Of a stretch of 21,984 bases of DNA, positions 1 through 7,390 are shown in pieces. How positions within the stretch are numbered: position 1 is the stretch's first letter; each line of letters starts with the position of its first letter. This DNA is from Ga0074130 sp035565355. Lineage in GTDB: Bacteria; Pseudomonadota; Gammaproteobacteria; Burkholderiales; Rhodocyclaceae. The notes under the pieces are model-generated. The model saw only the letters and a list, made by a program, of their open reading frames with translations. It was not told where the DNA came from and searched no databases. A program made the position numbers and the translations under genes. The stretch is taken from assembly GCA_035565355.1 (NCBI GenBank), contig DATMSM010000104.1, positions 1 to 21,984 of the forward strand. The letters are read 5' to 3'.

Positions 1-4
1 TGCG

Positions 5-33
5 TGCCGGGGGTGGTTTTTTTGATATACAAT
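5..33 (+). promoter_or_regulatory. possible promoter of tRNA-Leu
   Basis: A good -10-like box, TACAAT at 28-33 (within TATACAAT), lies 18 bases before the tRNA 5' end. The hexamer 17 bases further up, TGCCGG at 5-10, is a poor -35 match. Position and AT-rich content support a stable-RNA promoter, but the weak -35 keeps this tentative. Confidence 0.3.
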
Positions 34-51
34 CTTAGACTTTCCTGAAAT

Positions 52-136
<85 letters not shown>

Positions 137-150
137 AACAAGAACAACAG

Positions 151-188
151 ACCGCATGATAGCCACTTTAGGCTCCATGCGGTTTTTT
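151..188 (+). terminator. Rho-independent terminator of tRNA-Leu
   Basis: CCGCATG (152-158) pairs with CATGCGG (176-182), and AGCC/GGCT (161-164 and 171-174) extends the stem inward. A run of six T follows at 183-188. It lies 15 bases after the tRNA, so it most likely ends the tRNA transcript. Confidence 0.85.
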
Positions 189-205
189 GTTGTCTGTTTG
201 AAGGA

Positions 206-238
206 TAAAAAAAGCCAGCCTGCGGCTGGCTTTTTTTA
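206..238. terminator. bidirectional terminator hairpin
   Basis: The stem GCCAGCC/GGCTGGC, with a three-base TGC loop, is flanked by seven A on the left and seven T on the right, so it should work in both directions. It lies 16 bases beyond the stop of the minus-strand lipoprotein gene and after the tRNA terminator, giving the tRNA a second stop and the lipoprotein gene its only visible one. Confidence 0.88.
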
Positions 239-254
239 TCCTTGCGGTCTTGCC

Positions 255-701
255 CTACTGCGGACCCGAACCCTCTACCAACTTGCACTCATCGACGCCG
301 GCCTTGCCCGTCGCCTCATCCACCTGATGCAATTGTGAGCGCGCCGACCACATGCCCATCTTGACCTCCTGCCACACGAAGTAATTCTTTCCGGCCGTCG
401 TCTGCAAGCTCACGCTCGCATCGTTCTCGGTTTTGGAGGTGACGGTATGATTTCCGGGAGCCACCTCCACCTTCAGGTAGGTTTTAGCCGCGGTATCACC
501 GACAAGTCGTCCGTCGATAGCGACCGGCATCTTTATGGCTGCGCCAAAGTTCTCATTGCGGTACACGTAGATGTTCGCCTTGTCCGGCTTGACCGCATAG
601 GTCTTGGCTGCGGCATCCTTCTCCAAGCTCGCCATTGGCACCGACGCACAACCGGCCAGCACGCCGATCAAGAGTAGCGACAGCAGATTCATGACTCTCA
701 T
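255..701 (-). CDS. DUF2846-type lipoprotein
   Basis: A 148-residue exported lipoprotein. The N-terminus is a short lipoprotein signal with the lipobox LAGC at residues 15-18, so Cys18 would be lipidated. The next residue is Ala rather than Asp, which suggests outer-membrane sorting. The mature part (about 40-140) reads as a small beta-rich domain with an IYVYRNENF start, a 'VAIDGRLVGDT' turn and a 'VAPGNHTV' segment, the usual look of DUF2846. Members of that family are uncharacterised, so no function is assigned. I chose the first ATG because a strong GGGAGGGG ribosome site precedes it; an ATG three codons later is the alternative. The gene has its own candidate promoter and terminator, so it is probably monocistronic and separate from the purA operon, whose terminator lies upstream of it. 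Confidence 0.85.
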   Translation of the reverse strand: MRVMNLLSLLLIGVLAGCASVPMASLEKDAAAKTYAVKPDKANIYVYRNENFGAAIKMPVAIDGRLVGDTAAKTYLKVEVAPGNHTVTSKTENDASVSLQTTAGKNYFVWQEVKMGMWSARSQLHQVDEATGKAGVDECKLVEGSGPQ

Positions 702-747
702 GAAACCCCTCCCTTTTTATTTGTGTGCACGAAATTGTGCGGCAACG

Positions 748-775
748 AGCATACCCCAGGATAAGAAGAAATCAA
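748..775 (-). promoter_or_regulatory. candidate sigma70 promoter of the lipoprotein gene
   Basis: On the minus strand TTGATT (775-770) and TATGCT (753-748) are spaced 16 bases apart. Transcription would start near 741, about 40 bases before the ATG at 701. The match is reasonable, and no other promoter-like pair stands out in this 170-base gap. Confidence 0.4.
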
Positions 776-820
776 TACCCACGACTCAGTTTGCCTTCTT
801 TTAATCAGTTCAATAGTACC

Positions 821-864
821 GCCCAAATAAAAAGCCCCGCAGGTGCGAGGCTTTTTATTTGGGC
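821..864 (-). terminator. strong terminator at the end of the purA operon
   Basis: GCCCAAATAAAAAGCC (821-836) and GGCTTTTTATTTGGGC (849-864) form a perfect 16-base-pair stem, with further CGC/GCG pairing toward an AGGT loop. It begins 11 bases after the purA stop. The T and A runs are inside the stem on both sides, so it can act in both orientations and also shields the lipoprotein gene from purA read-through. Confidence 0.85.
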
Positions 865-874
865 AGTAGCCGCT

Positions 875-2203
875 TTACGCAAACGGATGGCGCAGGACGA
901 TGGTTTCCTCACGGTCTGGGCCGGTCGAGATCATATCCACCGGCACGCCGCAGACTTCCTCAATGCGTTTGATGTAGGCACGGGCACTGGCAGGCAGGCC
1001 TTCGAGTGTCTTCACGCCGACGGTGCTTTCCTTCCAACCCGGCAGCGTTTCGTACACCGGCACGCAGCAGGCCAACTCTTCGGCACCCACCGGCAGGATA
1101 TCGGCGGTCTTGCCACCTTCGAGCTTGTAACCGGTGCAGATCTTGATCTCCTCGACGCCATCGAGCACATCCATCTTGGTCAGGCAGATGCCCGACACGC
1201 CGTTGATCTGGATCGAACGCTTCATCGCAGCGGCATCAAACCAGCCGCAACGACGGGCGCGGCCGGTGGTGGCGCCGAATTCGTTGCCCTTCTCGGCCAG
1301 ATACTTGCCGACCGGGTCCTGCTTGTTGACCGCATCGTAGAGCTCGGTCGGGAAAGGACCGCTGCCGACGCGCGTGGTATAGGCCTTGGTGATGCCCAGC
1401 ACATAGTGCAGCATGCCCGGGCCGACGCCCGAACCGGCTGCGGCAGCGCCGGACACGCAGTTCGACGAGGTGACGTAGGGATAGGTGCCATGGTCGATGT
1501 CCAGCAGCGCACCCTGTGCACCTTCGAACAGCAGGTTGGCGCCGGCCTTGCTGGCGTCGTACAGTGCACGCGGCACATCCGCCACCATCGGGCGCAGCAC
1601 AGGCGCATAGGACATGGCTTCGTCATAGACCTTCTGAAAATCGACGGCTTCGACACCGTGATACTTGGTCAGAACAAAGTTGTAGTACTCGAGCAGCTCG
1701 CCCAGTTTGTCGGCAAAGCGCTTCGGCGTCAGCAGGTCTTGCAGGCGCAGCGCGCGACGCGCGACCTTGTCTTCATAAGCCGGACCGATGCCGCGACCGG
1801 TAGTGCCGATCTTGTTCTCGCCACGCGCGGCTTCGCGCGCCTTGTCCATGGCGACATGGTAGGGCAGGATCAGCGGACAGGCTTCGGAAACCTTGATGCG
1901 GGCAGCGGCGTCGATACCGGCCTCGTTGAGCTGCTTGATTTCCTTGATCAGGGCCTCGGGCGACAACACCACGCCGTTGCCGATGTAGCAAGTCACGCCT
2001 TCGCGCAGGATGCCGGACGGCACCAGGTGCAGCACGGTCTTCTTGCCGCCGATGACCAGCGTATGGCCGGCATTGTGGCCGCCCTGGAAGCGCACCACAC
2101 CCTGCGAGTGGTCGGTGAGCCAATCAACGATCTTGCCCTTGCCTTCGTCGCCCCACTGGGTGCCGACGACGACGACATTCTTGGCATTCTGCGTGTTCGC
2201 CAT
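875..2203 (-). CDS. purA: adenylosuccinate synthetase
   Basis: A cytoplasmic enzyme that joins IMP and aspartate using GTP to give adenylosuccinate, the first committed step from IMP to AMP. The 442-residue length is normal. Visible motifs are the GTP-binding QWGDEGKGK at residues 16-24 with catalytic Asp19, GHNAGHT at 42-48 with catalytic His47, TTGRGIGPAYEDK at 134-146 (IMP site), and a later TTGRARRCGWFD segment of the active site. AGGA lies eight bases before the ATG. The gene starts 21 bases after hisZ and is the last of the long minus-strand array, followed by a strong terminator. PurA next to the hfl genes is a conserved proteobacterial arrangement. Confidence 0.98.
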   Translation of the reverse strand: MANTQNAKNVVVVGTQWGDEGKGKIVDWLTDHSQGVVRFQGGHNAGHTLVIGGKKTVLHLVPSGILREGVTCYIGNGVVLSPEALIKEIKQLNEAGIDAAARIKVSEACPLILPYHVAMDKAREAARGENKIGTTGRGIGPAYEDKVARRALRLQDLLTPKRFADKLGELLEYYNFVLTKYHGVEAVDFQKVYDEAMSYAPVLRPMVADVPRALYDASKAGANLLFEGAQGALLDIDHGTYPYVTSSNCVSGAAAAGSGVGPGMLHYVLGITKAYTTRVGSGPFPTELYDAVNKQDPVGKYLAEKGNEFGATTGRARRCGWFDAAAMKRSIQINGVSGICLTKMDVLDGVEEIKICTGYKLEGGKTADILPVGAEELACCVPVYETLPGWKESTVGVKTLEGLPASARAYIKRIEEVCGVPVDMISTGPDREETIVLRHPFA

Positions 2204-2224
2204 CTTGGTTTTCCTAATATCTTT

Positions 2225-3376
2225 CTAATTTAATGCTTCAAGTATCCACTTCGCATCGCGCTTGACCAGTTGACGGTCGCAGCCGGCTTCACGCCAGTTG
2301 CCGTCATGGCCGGGCAGCGCGATGGCCACCACCTCGCCTGCTTCGCGCAGACGAGCAACTTTCTCTTGCAGCGCAGGCTCGTCGCTCCAGGGCGCCAGGA
2401 TCTTCCCATGCTCCCCGCCGTTGGCGGAGAGTCGCACCACTTCGCGCAAATCCATGGAGAAACCAGTCGCCGGACGCGCGCGTCCGAAGGCCTTGCCCAT
2501 ATTGTCGTAACGACCGCCCAGCGCAATGGCATTGGGATGACGCGCGCAATAGGCGGCGAACACGACCCCGCTGTGATAGTGATAGCCGCGCAGGTCGGCC
2601 AAGTCAAAGCTGACCGGCAGCCCCGTCAGCGCAGCCGCAAGGGCGCGCAGGTCGGCAACCGCAGCCGCCACCTCGGGGTCGCCCTCAACCAGCTTCAGCA
2701 CCTTGTCGAGTGCCTCGCTGCCGCCGTAGCATTCGGGCAAAGCACGCAAGGCAGCGCGCACCGGCTCGGCGACCTGTTCAGTCAGCGCATTCAGGGTCGA
2801 CACATCCTTGGCCTGCAAAGCTTCGAAAAGCAGTTGTACCTGGTCGTCGTCGAGATCGGCGCGATTCGTCAGCGCGCGAAAAATGCCGACATGGCCAAGA
2901 TCAATACGCGTCGCGGTAAGGTCGGCCTGGGCCAGCGCATCCGCCAGCAGACGGATGATCTCGATGTCGGCCTCAATGCCGGCATGACCATACAGCTCGG
3001 CACCGATCTGCAACGGCTCGCGCGTGGCGGTCAGACCATCGGCCCGCGTATGGAGCACATTGGCGCAATAGCAGAGGCGCGTGACGCCGGCACGGTTGAG
3101 CAGATGCGCATCGATGCGCGCCACCTGCGGCGTGATGTCGGCGCGTATGCCCAAGGTACGGCCGGACAGCTGATCGACCAGTTTGAAGGTGCGCAGATCG
3201 AGATCGTGCGCGCCGTCGGTCAACAACGACTCGACATATTCGAGCAGCGGCGGCGTGACCAGCTCGTAGCCATGGCCGCGAAAACCGTCGAGCATGCGGC
3301 GACGCAAGGCTTCGATGCGCGCAGCCTCGATCGGCAGAATGTCTTCAATGGCTTCGGGCAACAACCAGCGGCGCAT
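2225..3376 (-). CDS. hisZ: ATP phosphoribosyltransferase regulatory subunit HisZ
   Basis: HisZ is a histidyl-tRNA synthetase paralogue that cannot charge tRNA. It pairs with the short form of HisG to make the first enzyme of histidine synthesis and confers histidine feedback. The 383-residue protein opens with MRRWLLPEAIEDILP, typical of the family. It keeps the class II fold (LGIRADITPQVAR near 75-87, REPLQIGAELYG near 119-130) but lacks the HisRS motif 2 FRHERP block and the C-terminal anticodon-binding domain, both present in the true HisS at 10542-11834. I chose the ATG at 3376. A GTG at 3382, directly after the DUF2065 stop, would add two residues, and neither start has a clear ribosome site. 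hisG is not in this window. Confidence 0.95.
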   Translation of the reverse strand: MRRWLLPEAIEDILPIEAARIEALRRRMLDGFRGHGYELVTPPLLEYVESLLTDGAHDLDLRTFKLVDQLSGRTLGIRADITPQVARIDAHLLNRAGVTRLCYCANVLHTRADGLTATREPLQIGAELYGHAGIEADIEIIRLLADALAQADLTATRIDLGHVGIFRALTNRADLDDDQVQLLFEALQAKDVSTLNALTEQVAEPVRAALRALPECYGGSEALDKVLKLVEGDPEVAAAVADLRALAAALTGLPVSFDLADLRGYHYHSGVVFAAYCARHPNAIALGGRYDNMGKAFGRARPATGFSMDLREVVRLSANGGEHGKILAPWSDEPALQEKVARLREAGEVVAIALPGHDGNWREAGCDRQLVKRDAKWILEALN

Positions 3377-3382
3377 GTTCAC

Positions 3383-3571
3383 TTACTTGGCAAAAATGAT
3401 GATGAGAAAAAGGCCGACCAGCATGGAAGTCAAGCCCATAAAGCGTAGCTGGCCGTCGGCCATCTGCGTGATGCGCTGAAAGGTCTCGCGCCAGATACGC
3501 GGCGCCAGGAAGGGCAACAACCCCTCCAGGACCAGCATCAGGCCGAGCGCGATCAGCACGGTATCAACCAT
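3383..3571 (-). CDS. DUF2065 small membrane protein (YjeT family)
   Basis: A 62-residue protein with two hydrophobic segments, about residues 4-22 and 45-61, separated by a basic amphipathic stretch (RIWRETFQRI). This is the pattern of the DUF2065/YjeT family, which lies between hflC and purA (or hisZ) in many proteobacteria. Its role is not known; the conserved position suggests a link with the HflKC-FtsH membrane complex, but that is inference. The ATG is one base past the hflC stop, and the stop codon directly abuts the GTG just upstream of hisZ, so it is translated as part of the operon. Confidence 0.9.
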   Translation of the reverse strand: MVDTVLIALGLMLVLEGLLPFLAPRIWRETFQRITQMADGQLRFMGLTSMLVGLFLIIIFAK

Positions 3572-3572
3572 G

Positions 3573-4460
3573 CTACTTGGCGCCGCGCCCTGTGCTCTTC
3601 AGGTACTTGAAGAAGTCGGAATTGGGCTCGACCACGATCACGTCGCCCTTGTCCTTGAAGCTGGCGCGATAGGCTTCGAGGCTACGGTAGAAGGAATAGA
3701 ACTCGGTGTTCTGACCGAAGGCGCCCGCATAGATGGCAGCCGCCTTGGCGTCGCCCTCGCCCTTGATCTTCTGCGCATCGCGATACGCTTCCGCGACGAT
3801 CACCTCACGTTGACGATCGGCATCGGCCTTGATTTTCTCGGCGGCAGCAATGCCCTGCGAACGCAATTCATTGGCCACCCGCGTACGCTCGGTCGCCATA
3901 TTGCCGTAGACCGATTCGGACACCGTGGTCGGCAGCTCAACGCGCTTGATGCGGACATCCACGATCTCCACGCCCATGTCGCTGATGCGGCGGTCGTTGC
4001 GGGCCTTCTTCATGACGGTGGCCATGATGTAGTCGCGCTCGCCGGTAACGGCGTCGCGCATGACACGACGCCCGATTTCCTCACGCAGGCTGGAGGTGAT
4101 GATGGGATTGATGCGGGTCGCAGCCACGCCCTCGTCACCGCCGCCAAGGCTGATGTAGAACTTGCGGATATCGCTGATGCGCCACTTGACATAGGCGTCA
4201 ACGAGGATGGGGTTGTTCTCGGAAGTGAAGAACAGGTCGGGCTCGGACGAGTCCAGCGTCAAGATGCGCTTGTCATAGAAGCGTACGTTCTGCACCAGCG
4301 GCCACTTGAATGCCAGGCCCGGCTGTGAATAGACGGTACGAATTTCACCGAACTGGAAGACCACGGCGTACTGGCGCTGATCAACGGTGAACACCGAGGC
4401 CAGCAGGCCGATAATCAGCGCGAACAGCGCTGCCAGGACAAAGGAAGCATTGCGTTGCAT
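3573..4460 (-). CDS. hflC: HflC, SPFH-domain modulator of the FtsH protease
   Basis: HflC forms a large inner-membrane complex with HflK that surrounds FtsH and limits its access to membrane substrates. The 295-residue protein has one N-terminal membrane anchor (about residues 6-25), followed directly by the SPFH/prohibitin domain starting VDQRQYAVVFQFGEI. Late in the protein is the AEAYRDAQKIKGEGDAKAA segment, an alpha-helical region typical of HflC. Its ATG shares one base with the hflK stop (TGATG), and GGGGAG lies just upstream, so the two subunits should be translationally coupled and made in matched amounts. Confidence 0.97.
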   Translation of the reverse strand: MQRNASFVLAALFALIIGLLASVFTVDQRQYAVVFQFGEIRTVYSQPGLAFKWPLVQNVRFYDKRILTLDSSEPDLFFTSENNPILVDAYVKWRISDIRKFYISLGGGDEGVAATRINPIITSSLREEIGRRVMRDAVTGERDYIMATVMKKARNDRRISDMGVEIVDVRIKRVELPTTVSESVYGNMATERTRVANELRSQGIAAAEKIKADADRQREVIVAEAYRDAQKIKGEGDAKAAAIYAGAFGQNTEFYSFYRSLEAYRASFKDKGDVIVVEPNSDFFKYLKSTGRGAK

Positions 4461-5755
4461 CAGCGATCTCCCCTCTCGCGATTGCGTATCGAATCACGGC
4501 CGCTGCCGAAAGCGCCGCCGGTCACTGCCGGTACCCGCTCTACTTGTGGCGGGACAGCCCCCTCGTACGGATTGGTGGCAGCCATGCCCGGGCTGCGCGA
4601 CTGCGCATCGGGCGCCGCACCTGGCGTTGCTGCGACGCTTCCCGCCATCAGTTTGTCGAGCGGCAGGTAGAGCAGGTTGCCCTGGCCCTTGGCGTCAATC
4701 ATGACCTTGCTGGTGTTGGTGTAGATCTGCTGCATGGTTTCCAGATACAGCCGGGTGCGCATGACTTCCGGTGCCTTGTTGTATTCGACCAGCACCTGCT
4801 TGAAGTAGCTGGCATCACCCTCGGCGGTGGCAACCATGCGCTGACGGTAGCCGTTGGCTTCGGCGAGCAGGCGCGAGGCCGTACCCTGTGCACGCGGGAT
4901 CACGTCGTTGGCGTAGGCTTCGCCTTCGTTGATATAACGGGCACCGTCGTTCTTGGCCTTGACCGCATCGTCAAAGGCCGCTTGCACCTGTGCGGGCGGC
5001 ATGGCCTTCTGCATGGTGACGCTGGTGATTTCGATACCGGTGTGATAACGGTCGAGAATTTGCTGCACCAGCTCGCGCGTGCCGCTGGCAATCTTCTCGC
5101 GCTGACCGCTCAGCACATCGTCGATATTGCTCTTGCCCACCATCTCGCGAATCGCCGTTTCCGCTGCCTGCTTGACGGCCTCATCCGGATTGCGATTGTT
5201 GAAAAGATATTCCTGCTCGTTCTTGAGCAGGTATTGCACCGCGAACTGAATGTTCACGATGTTGAGGTCATTCGTCAGCATCAGGGCTTCGCGCAGCACC
5301 TGATCCTTTTCCGAGCCGCGATAGCCGATTTCAAGACGACGCACGCCGGACAGATTGACTACCTCATGACTCTCGAACGGCCACGGCAGGCGCCAGCTCA
5401 GGCCTGGGTCAGTGGTTTTGCTGTAGCTGCCGAAACGCAGGACAACGCCGCGTTCGCTCTGGTCGACGATATAGAAGCCGCTGGCCAGCCAGACGGCCGC
5501 CACCAGACCGATGACAATGCCGACGCCGCCGCCGAACTGGCGCGGAGTCAGGCTGGGCGTGTTGCCACCGCCAAAACCGCCGCCGCCATTGTTGCCGCCG
5601 TTGCCCGGGCTCGGCTTCTTGCCGAACATGCCGCCGAGGCGGTTGCTGAAGTCACGCCAGAGATCCTCGAGATCGGGCGGTCCGTCAGCCGGCTTGCGCG
5701 GCCCCTTGTTGTTGTCCTTGTCCCCGGGCTCATTGCCCCAGCCATGGTTGTTCAT
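4460..5755 (-). CDS. hflK: HflK, SPFH-domain partner of HflC
   Basis: The second subunit of the HflKC complex that regulates FtsH. The 431-residue protein has a charged N-terminus (MNNHGWGNEPGDK), the DLEDLWRDF helix near residues 28-36, a Gly/Asn-rich linker at about 51-77, one membrane segment at about 78-97, then the SPFH domain (YIVDQSERGVVLRFG onwards) and a helical region containing AEANGYRQRMVATAEGDA. The C-terminal tail is Pro/Ala/Arg-rich. I chose the ATG at 5755 because the frame upstream opens only with a GTG at 5779, and family members begin at this Met. The gap to hflX holds a 14-base palindrome (described separately). Confidence 0.96.
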   Translation of the reverse strand: MNNHGWGNEPGDKDNNKGPRKPADGPPDLEDLWRDFSNRLGGMFGKKPSPGNGGNNGGGGFGGGNTPSLTPRQFGGGVGIVIGLVAAVWLASGFYIVDQSERGVVLRFGSYSKTTDPGLSWRLPWPFESHEVVNLSGVRRLEIGYRGSEKDQVLREALMLTNDLNIVNIQFAVQYLLKNEQEYLFNNRNPDEAVKQAAETAIREMVGKSNIDDVLSGQREKIASGTRELVQQILDRYHTGIEITSVTMQKAMPPAQVQAAFDDAVKAKNDGARYINEGEAYANDVIPRAQGTASRLLAEANGYRQRMVATAEGDASYFKQVLVEYNKAPEVMRTRLYLETMQQIYTNTSKVMIDAKGQGNLLYLPLDKLMAGSVAATPGAAPDAQSRSPGMAATNPYEGAVPPQVERVPAVTGGAFGSGRDSIRNRERGDR

Positions 5756-5790
5756 CGACAGAAGAATTCCAGTTATCACGATATCGGCTT

Positions 5791-5813
5791 TTTATATCTC
5801 GGACCCGGGTCCG
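5791..5813 (-). promoter_or_regulatory. 14-base palindrome with -10-like box before hflK
   Basis: CGGACCCGGGTCCG at 5800-5813 is a perfect palindrome in the hflX-hflK gap. On the minus strand it is followed four bases later by TATAAA (5796-5791), which could be the -10 of an internal promoter for hflKC. No convincing -35 is visible. It could equally be an mRNA hairpin that separates hflX from hflK. Function is inferred. Confidence 0.3.
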
Positions 5814-5819
5814 CGAAGG

Positions 5820-6944
5820 TCATTCGACAGGGACTTCTGTGTCAGGTTCAGTACCGGAGCAGGCAATTTCGGCTAGCGCAGCGCGCAGCAAATGCAAGCC
5901 CTCGCCACTGCGCGCACTGACTCGAACGCGTGTGATTTTACCATACTCGTCTCGCTCGACCCCAGCACTGGCAGCCGTCGCGTCTATCTTGTTCCACACC
6001 ACGATCTGCGGCACATCGGCTGCGCCGATTTCCTTCAGAACGCCGTTCACGGCGTCGATCTGCTGCTCGCGATCGGCACTGGCGGAATCGACGACATGCA
6101 GCAACAGATCGGCATTCGCCGTCTCTTCGAGCGTCGCATGAAAGGCCGCCACCAGCGAGTGCGGCAGGTCGCGGATGAAACCCACCGTATCCGAAATCAC
6201 GATCTGACCGCCGGCCTCGGGGATATACAAGCGCCGCGAGGTCGTATCCAGGGTGGCGAACAACTGGTCGGCGGCATAGCTGCCGGCCTTGGTCAGGGCA
6301 TTGAAGAGCGTGGACTTGCCGGCATTGGTATAGCCGACCAAAGACACAGCCAGCACTTCATTGCGATCGCGGGCACGCCGGCGCACGGCACGCTGCTTCT
6401 CCAGGGTCTTCAGCTTATCCTTGAGAAAGGCGACGCGCTTGCCAAGCAGACGACGGTCGGTTTCAAGTTGTTTTTCACCGGGGCCACGCAGGCCGATACC
6501 GCCCTTCTGCCGCTCAAGGTGGGTCCAGCCACGCACCAGACGCGTGGCAAGATGTTCCAGCTGGGCCAGTTCGACCTGCAGCTTGCCCTCGTGACTGCGC
6601 GCGCGCAGCGCAAAGATGTCGAGGATCAGCGCATTGCGGTCGATGACGCGACAGCCCAGCTCGCGTTCGAGATTGCGCTGCTGCGCGGCGGAAAGCTGAT
6701 GATTGAAGATGACGATGTCGGCACCGACAGCCGTCATGGCTTCGCCGATTTCGGCGACCTTGCCCTTGCCGGCATAGGTGGCTGCATCGGGGGCACGACG
6801 TTTGCCGCGCACCTCGGCACGCGGATCAGCGCCGGCACTGCCGACCAGGAGGCGGAACTCTTCGAGGCGCTCGGCGTAATCGCCCTCGCCAAAGTCGAGT
6901 TGGACCAGAACGGCCTGTTCGCCGCTCGCGGGACGTTCAAACAT
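5820..6944 (-). CDS. hflX: GTPase HflX, ribosome-splitting factor
   Basis: HflX binds the 50S subunit and splits stalled or hibernating 70S ribosomes after stress. The 374-residue protein has the N-terminal HflX domain, then the conserved GGIGLRGPGEKQLETDRR at 148-165, a helical linker, and the GTPase domain: G1 GYTNAGKST (204-212), G3 DTVGF (252-256), G4 NKID (318-321) and G5 SAR in the tail region. Length is close to the shorter betaproteobacterial form. The ATG at 6944 has no clear ribosome site; an in-frame stop lies directly upstream of it, so no longer start is available. hfq lies 58 bases upstream and hflK 64 bases downstream, the classical hfq-hflX-hflK-hflC order. Confidence 0.97.
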   Translation of the reverse strand: MFERPASGEQAVLVQLDFGEGDYAERLEEFRLLVGSAGADPRAEVRGKRRAPDAATYAGKGKVAEIGEAMTAVGADIVIFNHQLSAAQQRNLERELGCRVIDRNALILDIFALRARSHEGKLQVELAQLEHLATRLVRGWTHLERQKGGIGLRGPGEKQLETDRRLLGKRVAFLKDKLKTLEKQRAVRRRARDRNEVLAVSLVGYTNAGKSTLFNALTKAGSYAADQLFATLDTTSRRLYIPEAGGQIVISDTVGFIRDLPHSLVAAFHATLEETANADLLLHVVDSASADREQQIDAVNGVLKEIGAADVPQIVVWNKIDATAASAGVERDEYGKITRVRVSARSGEGLHLLRAALAEIACSGTEPDTEVPVE

Positions 6945-6960
6945 CAGGTATGTAGCACCA

Positions 6961-7001
6961 GAGCGGCAAGCGCAGGCTCAGGCCGCTCAGACTGCATGCA
7001 G
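6961..7001 (-). other. stem-loop and palindrome between hfq and hflX
   Basis: Directly after the hfq stop comes the palindrome CTGCATGCAG (6992-7001), then GAGCGGC and GCCGCTC (6961-6967 and 6982-6988), a seven-base-pair GC-rich stem with a 14-base loop. No T run follows, so it is not a standard terminator. A processing or stability element between the two cistrons is possible; this is inference. Confidence 0.35.
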
Positions 7002-7002
7002 G

Positions 7003-7245
7003 TCAGTTGTCGGTACTACCTGCATCAGTGGAAAAATTGACAGGACGCGCCGGCACGACGGTGGAAATTGCGTGCTTGTAGACCATCTGTGTCACGACGT
7101 TCTTGAGCAGAACCACATATTGGTCGAAGGACTCGATCTGGCCCTGCAGCTTGATGCCATTTACCAGGTAAATGGAAACCGGAACATGTTCCCGGCGCAA
7201 GGTGTTCAGAAACGGGTCTTGTAGCATTTGCCCTTTATTGCTCAT
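7003..7245 (-). CDS. hfq: RNA chaperone Hfq
   Basis: Hfq is a hexameric Sm-like ring that pairs small RNAs with mRNAs and affects their turnover. The 80-residue protein contains the full Sm fold: the N-terminal helix with QDPFLNTLRRE, Sm1 (VSIYLVNGIKLQGQIESFDQYVV, about 23-45) and Sm2 with the proximal-face YKHAISTVVP at 56-65. The C-terminal tail is only about 15 residues, short compared with E. coli. The rim patch reads RREH, so the third arginine of the E. coli rim (RRER) is His. AAGAGG lies seven bases before the ATG. It is separated from der by 144 bases, so it may have its own promoter, though I see no strong one. Confidence 0.99.
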   Translation of the reverse strand: MSNKGQMLQDPFLNTLRREHVPVSIYLVNGIKLQGQIESFDQYVVLLKNVVTQMVYKHAISTVVPARPVNFSTDAGSTDN

Positions 7246-7287
7246 CGGTCTGCCTCTTCTTGTTGACGTCTTGTTTGCGCAGCCTGG

Positions 7288-7390
7288 TCCGCCCTGATGC
7301 AGGCCGCCTTCTCAAGCTCTACCCAACGAATGCCGCTAGGTCCATGTACTTTAATCCATTTTCATCCGTGATGCCACTGCCAGGGCGGAC
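7288..7390 (-). repeat. 10-base inverted repeat spanning the der-hfq gap
   Basis: GTCCGCCCTG at 7288-7297 and CAGGGCGGAC at 7381-7390 are perfect inverted copies 83 bases apart. Read on the minus strand, the first arm begins at the der stop codon and the second lies about 40 bases before the hfq ATG. In RNA they could pair and close a large loop, bringing the der stop near the hfq leader. The pairing is seen in the sequence; any role is inferred. Confidence 0.4.

Noticed and set aside
151..238. Two hairpins after the tRNA gene as a possible attachment site or small RNA
   Set aside because: Both have the shape and T runs of ordinary terminators, and there is no integrase gene or repeat of the tRNA 3' end in the window.
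725..2233. A 502-codon open frame on the + strand opposite purA
   Set aside because: It is the antisense of a clear purA, the translation is His/Gln/Arg-rich with no family resemblance, and it has no ribosome site. Long antisense frames are expected in GC-rich coding DNA.
2270..3448. A 392-codon open frame on the + strand opposite hisZ
   Set aside because: It is antisense to a clear hisZ with no recognisable domain and crosses into DUF2065.
3383..3571. The small DUF2065 gene as a possible new toxin or phage-like small protein
   Set aside because: Length, two membrane segments and place between hflC and hisZ match the known DUF2065/YjeT family.
4544..5920. A 458-codon open frame on the + strand opposite hflK
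   Set aside because: It is antisense to hflK and runs on into the end of hflX; its translation shows no domain or signal.
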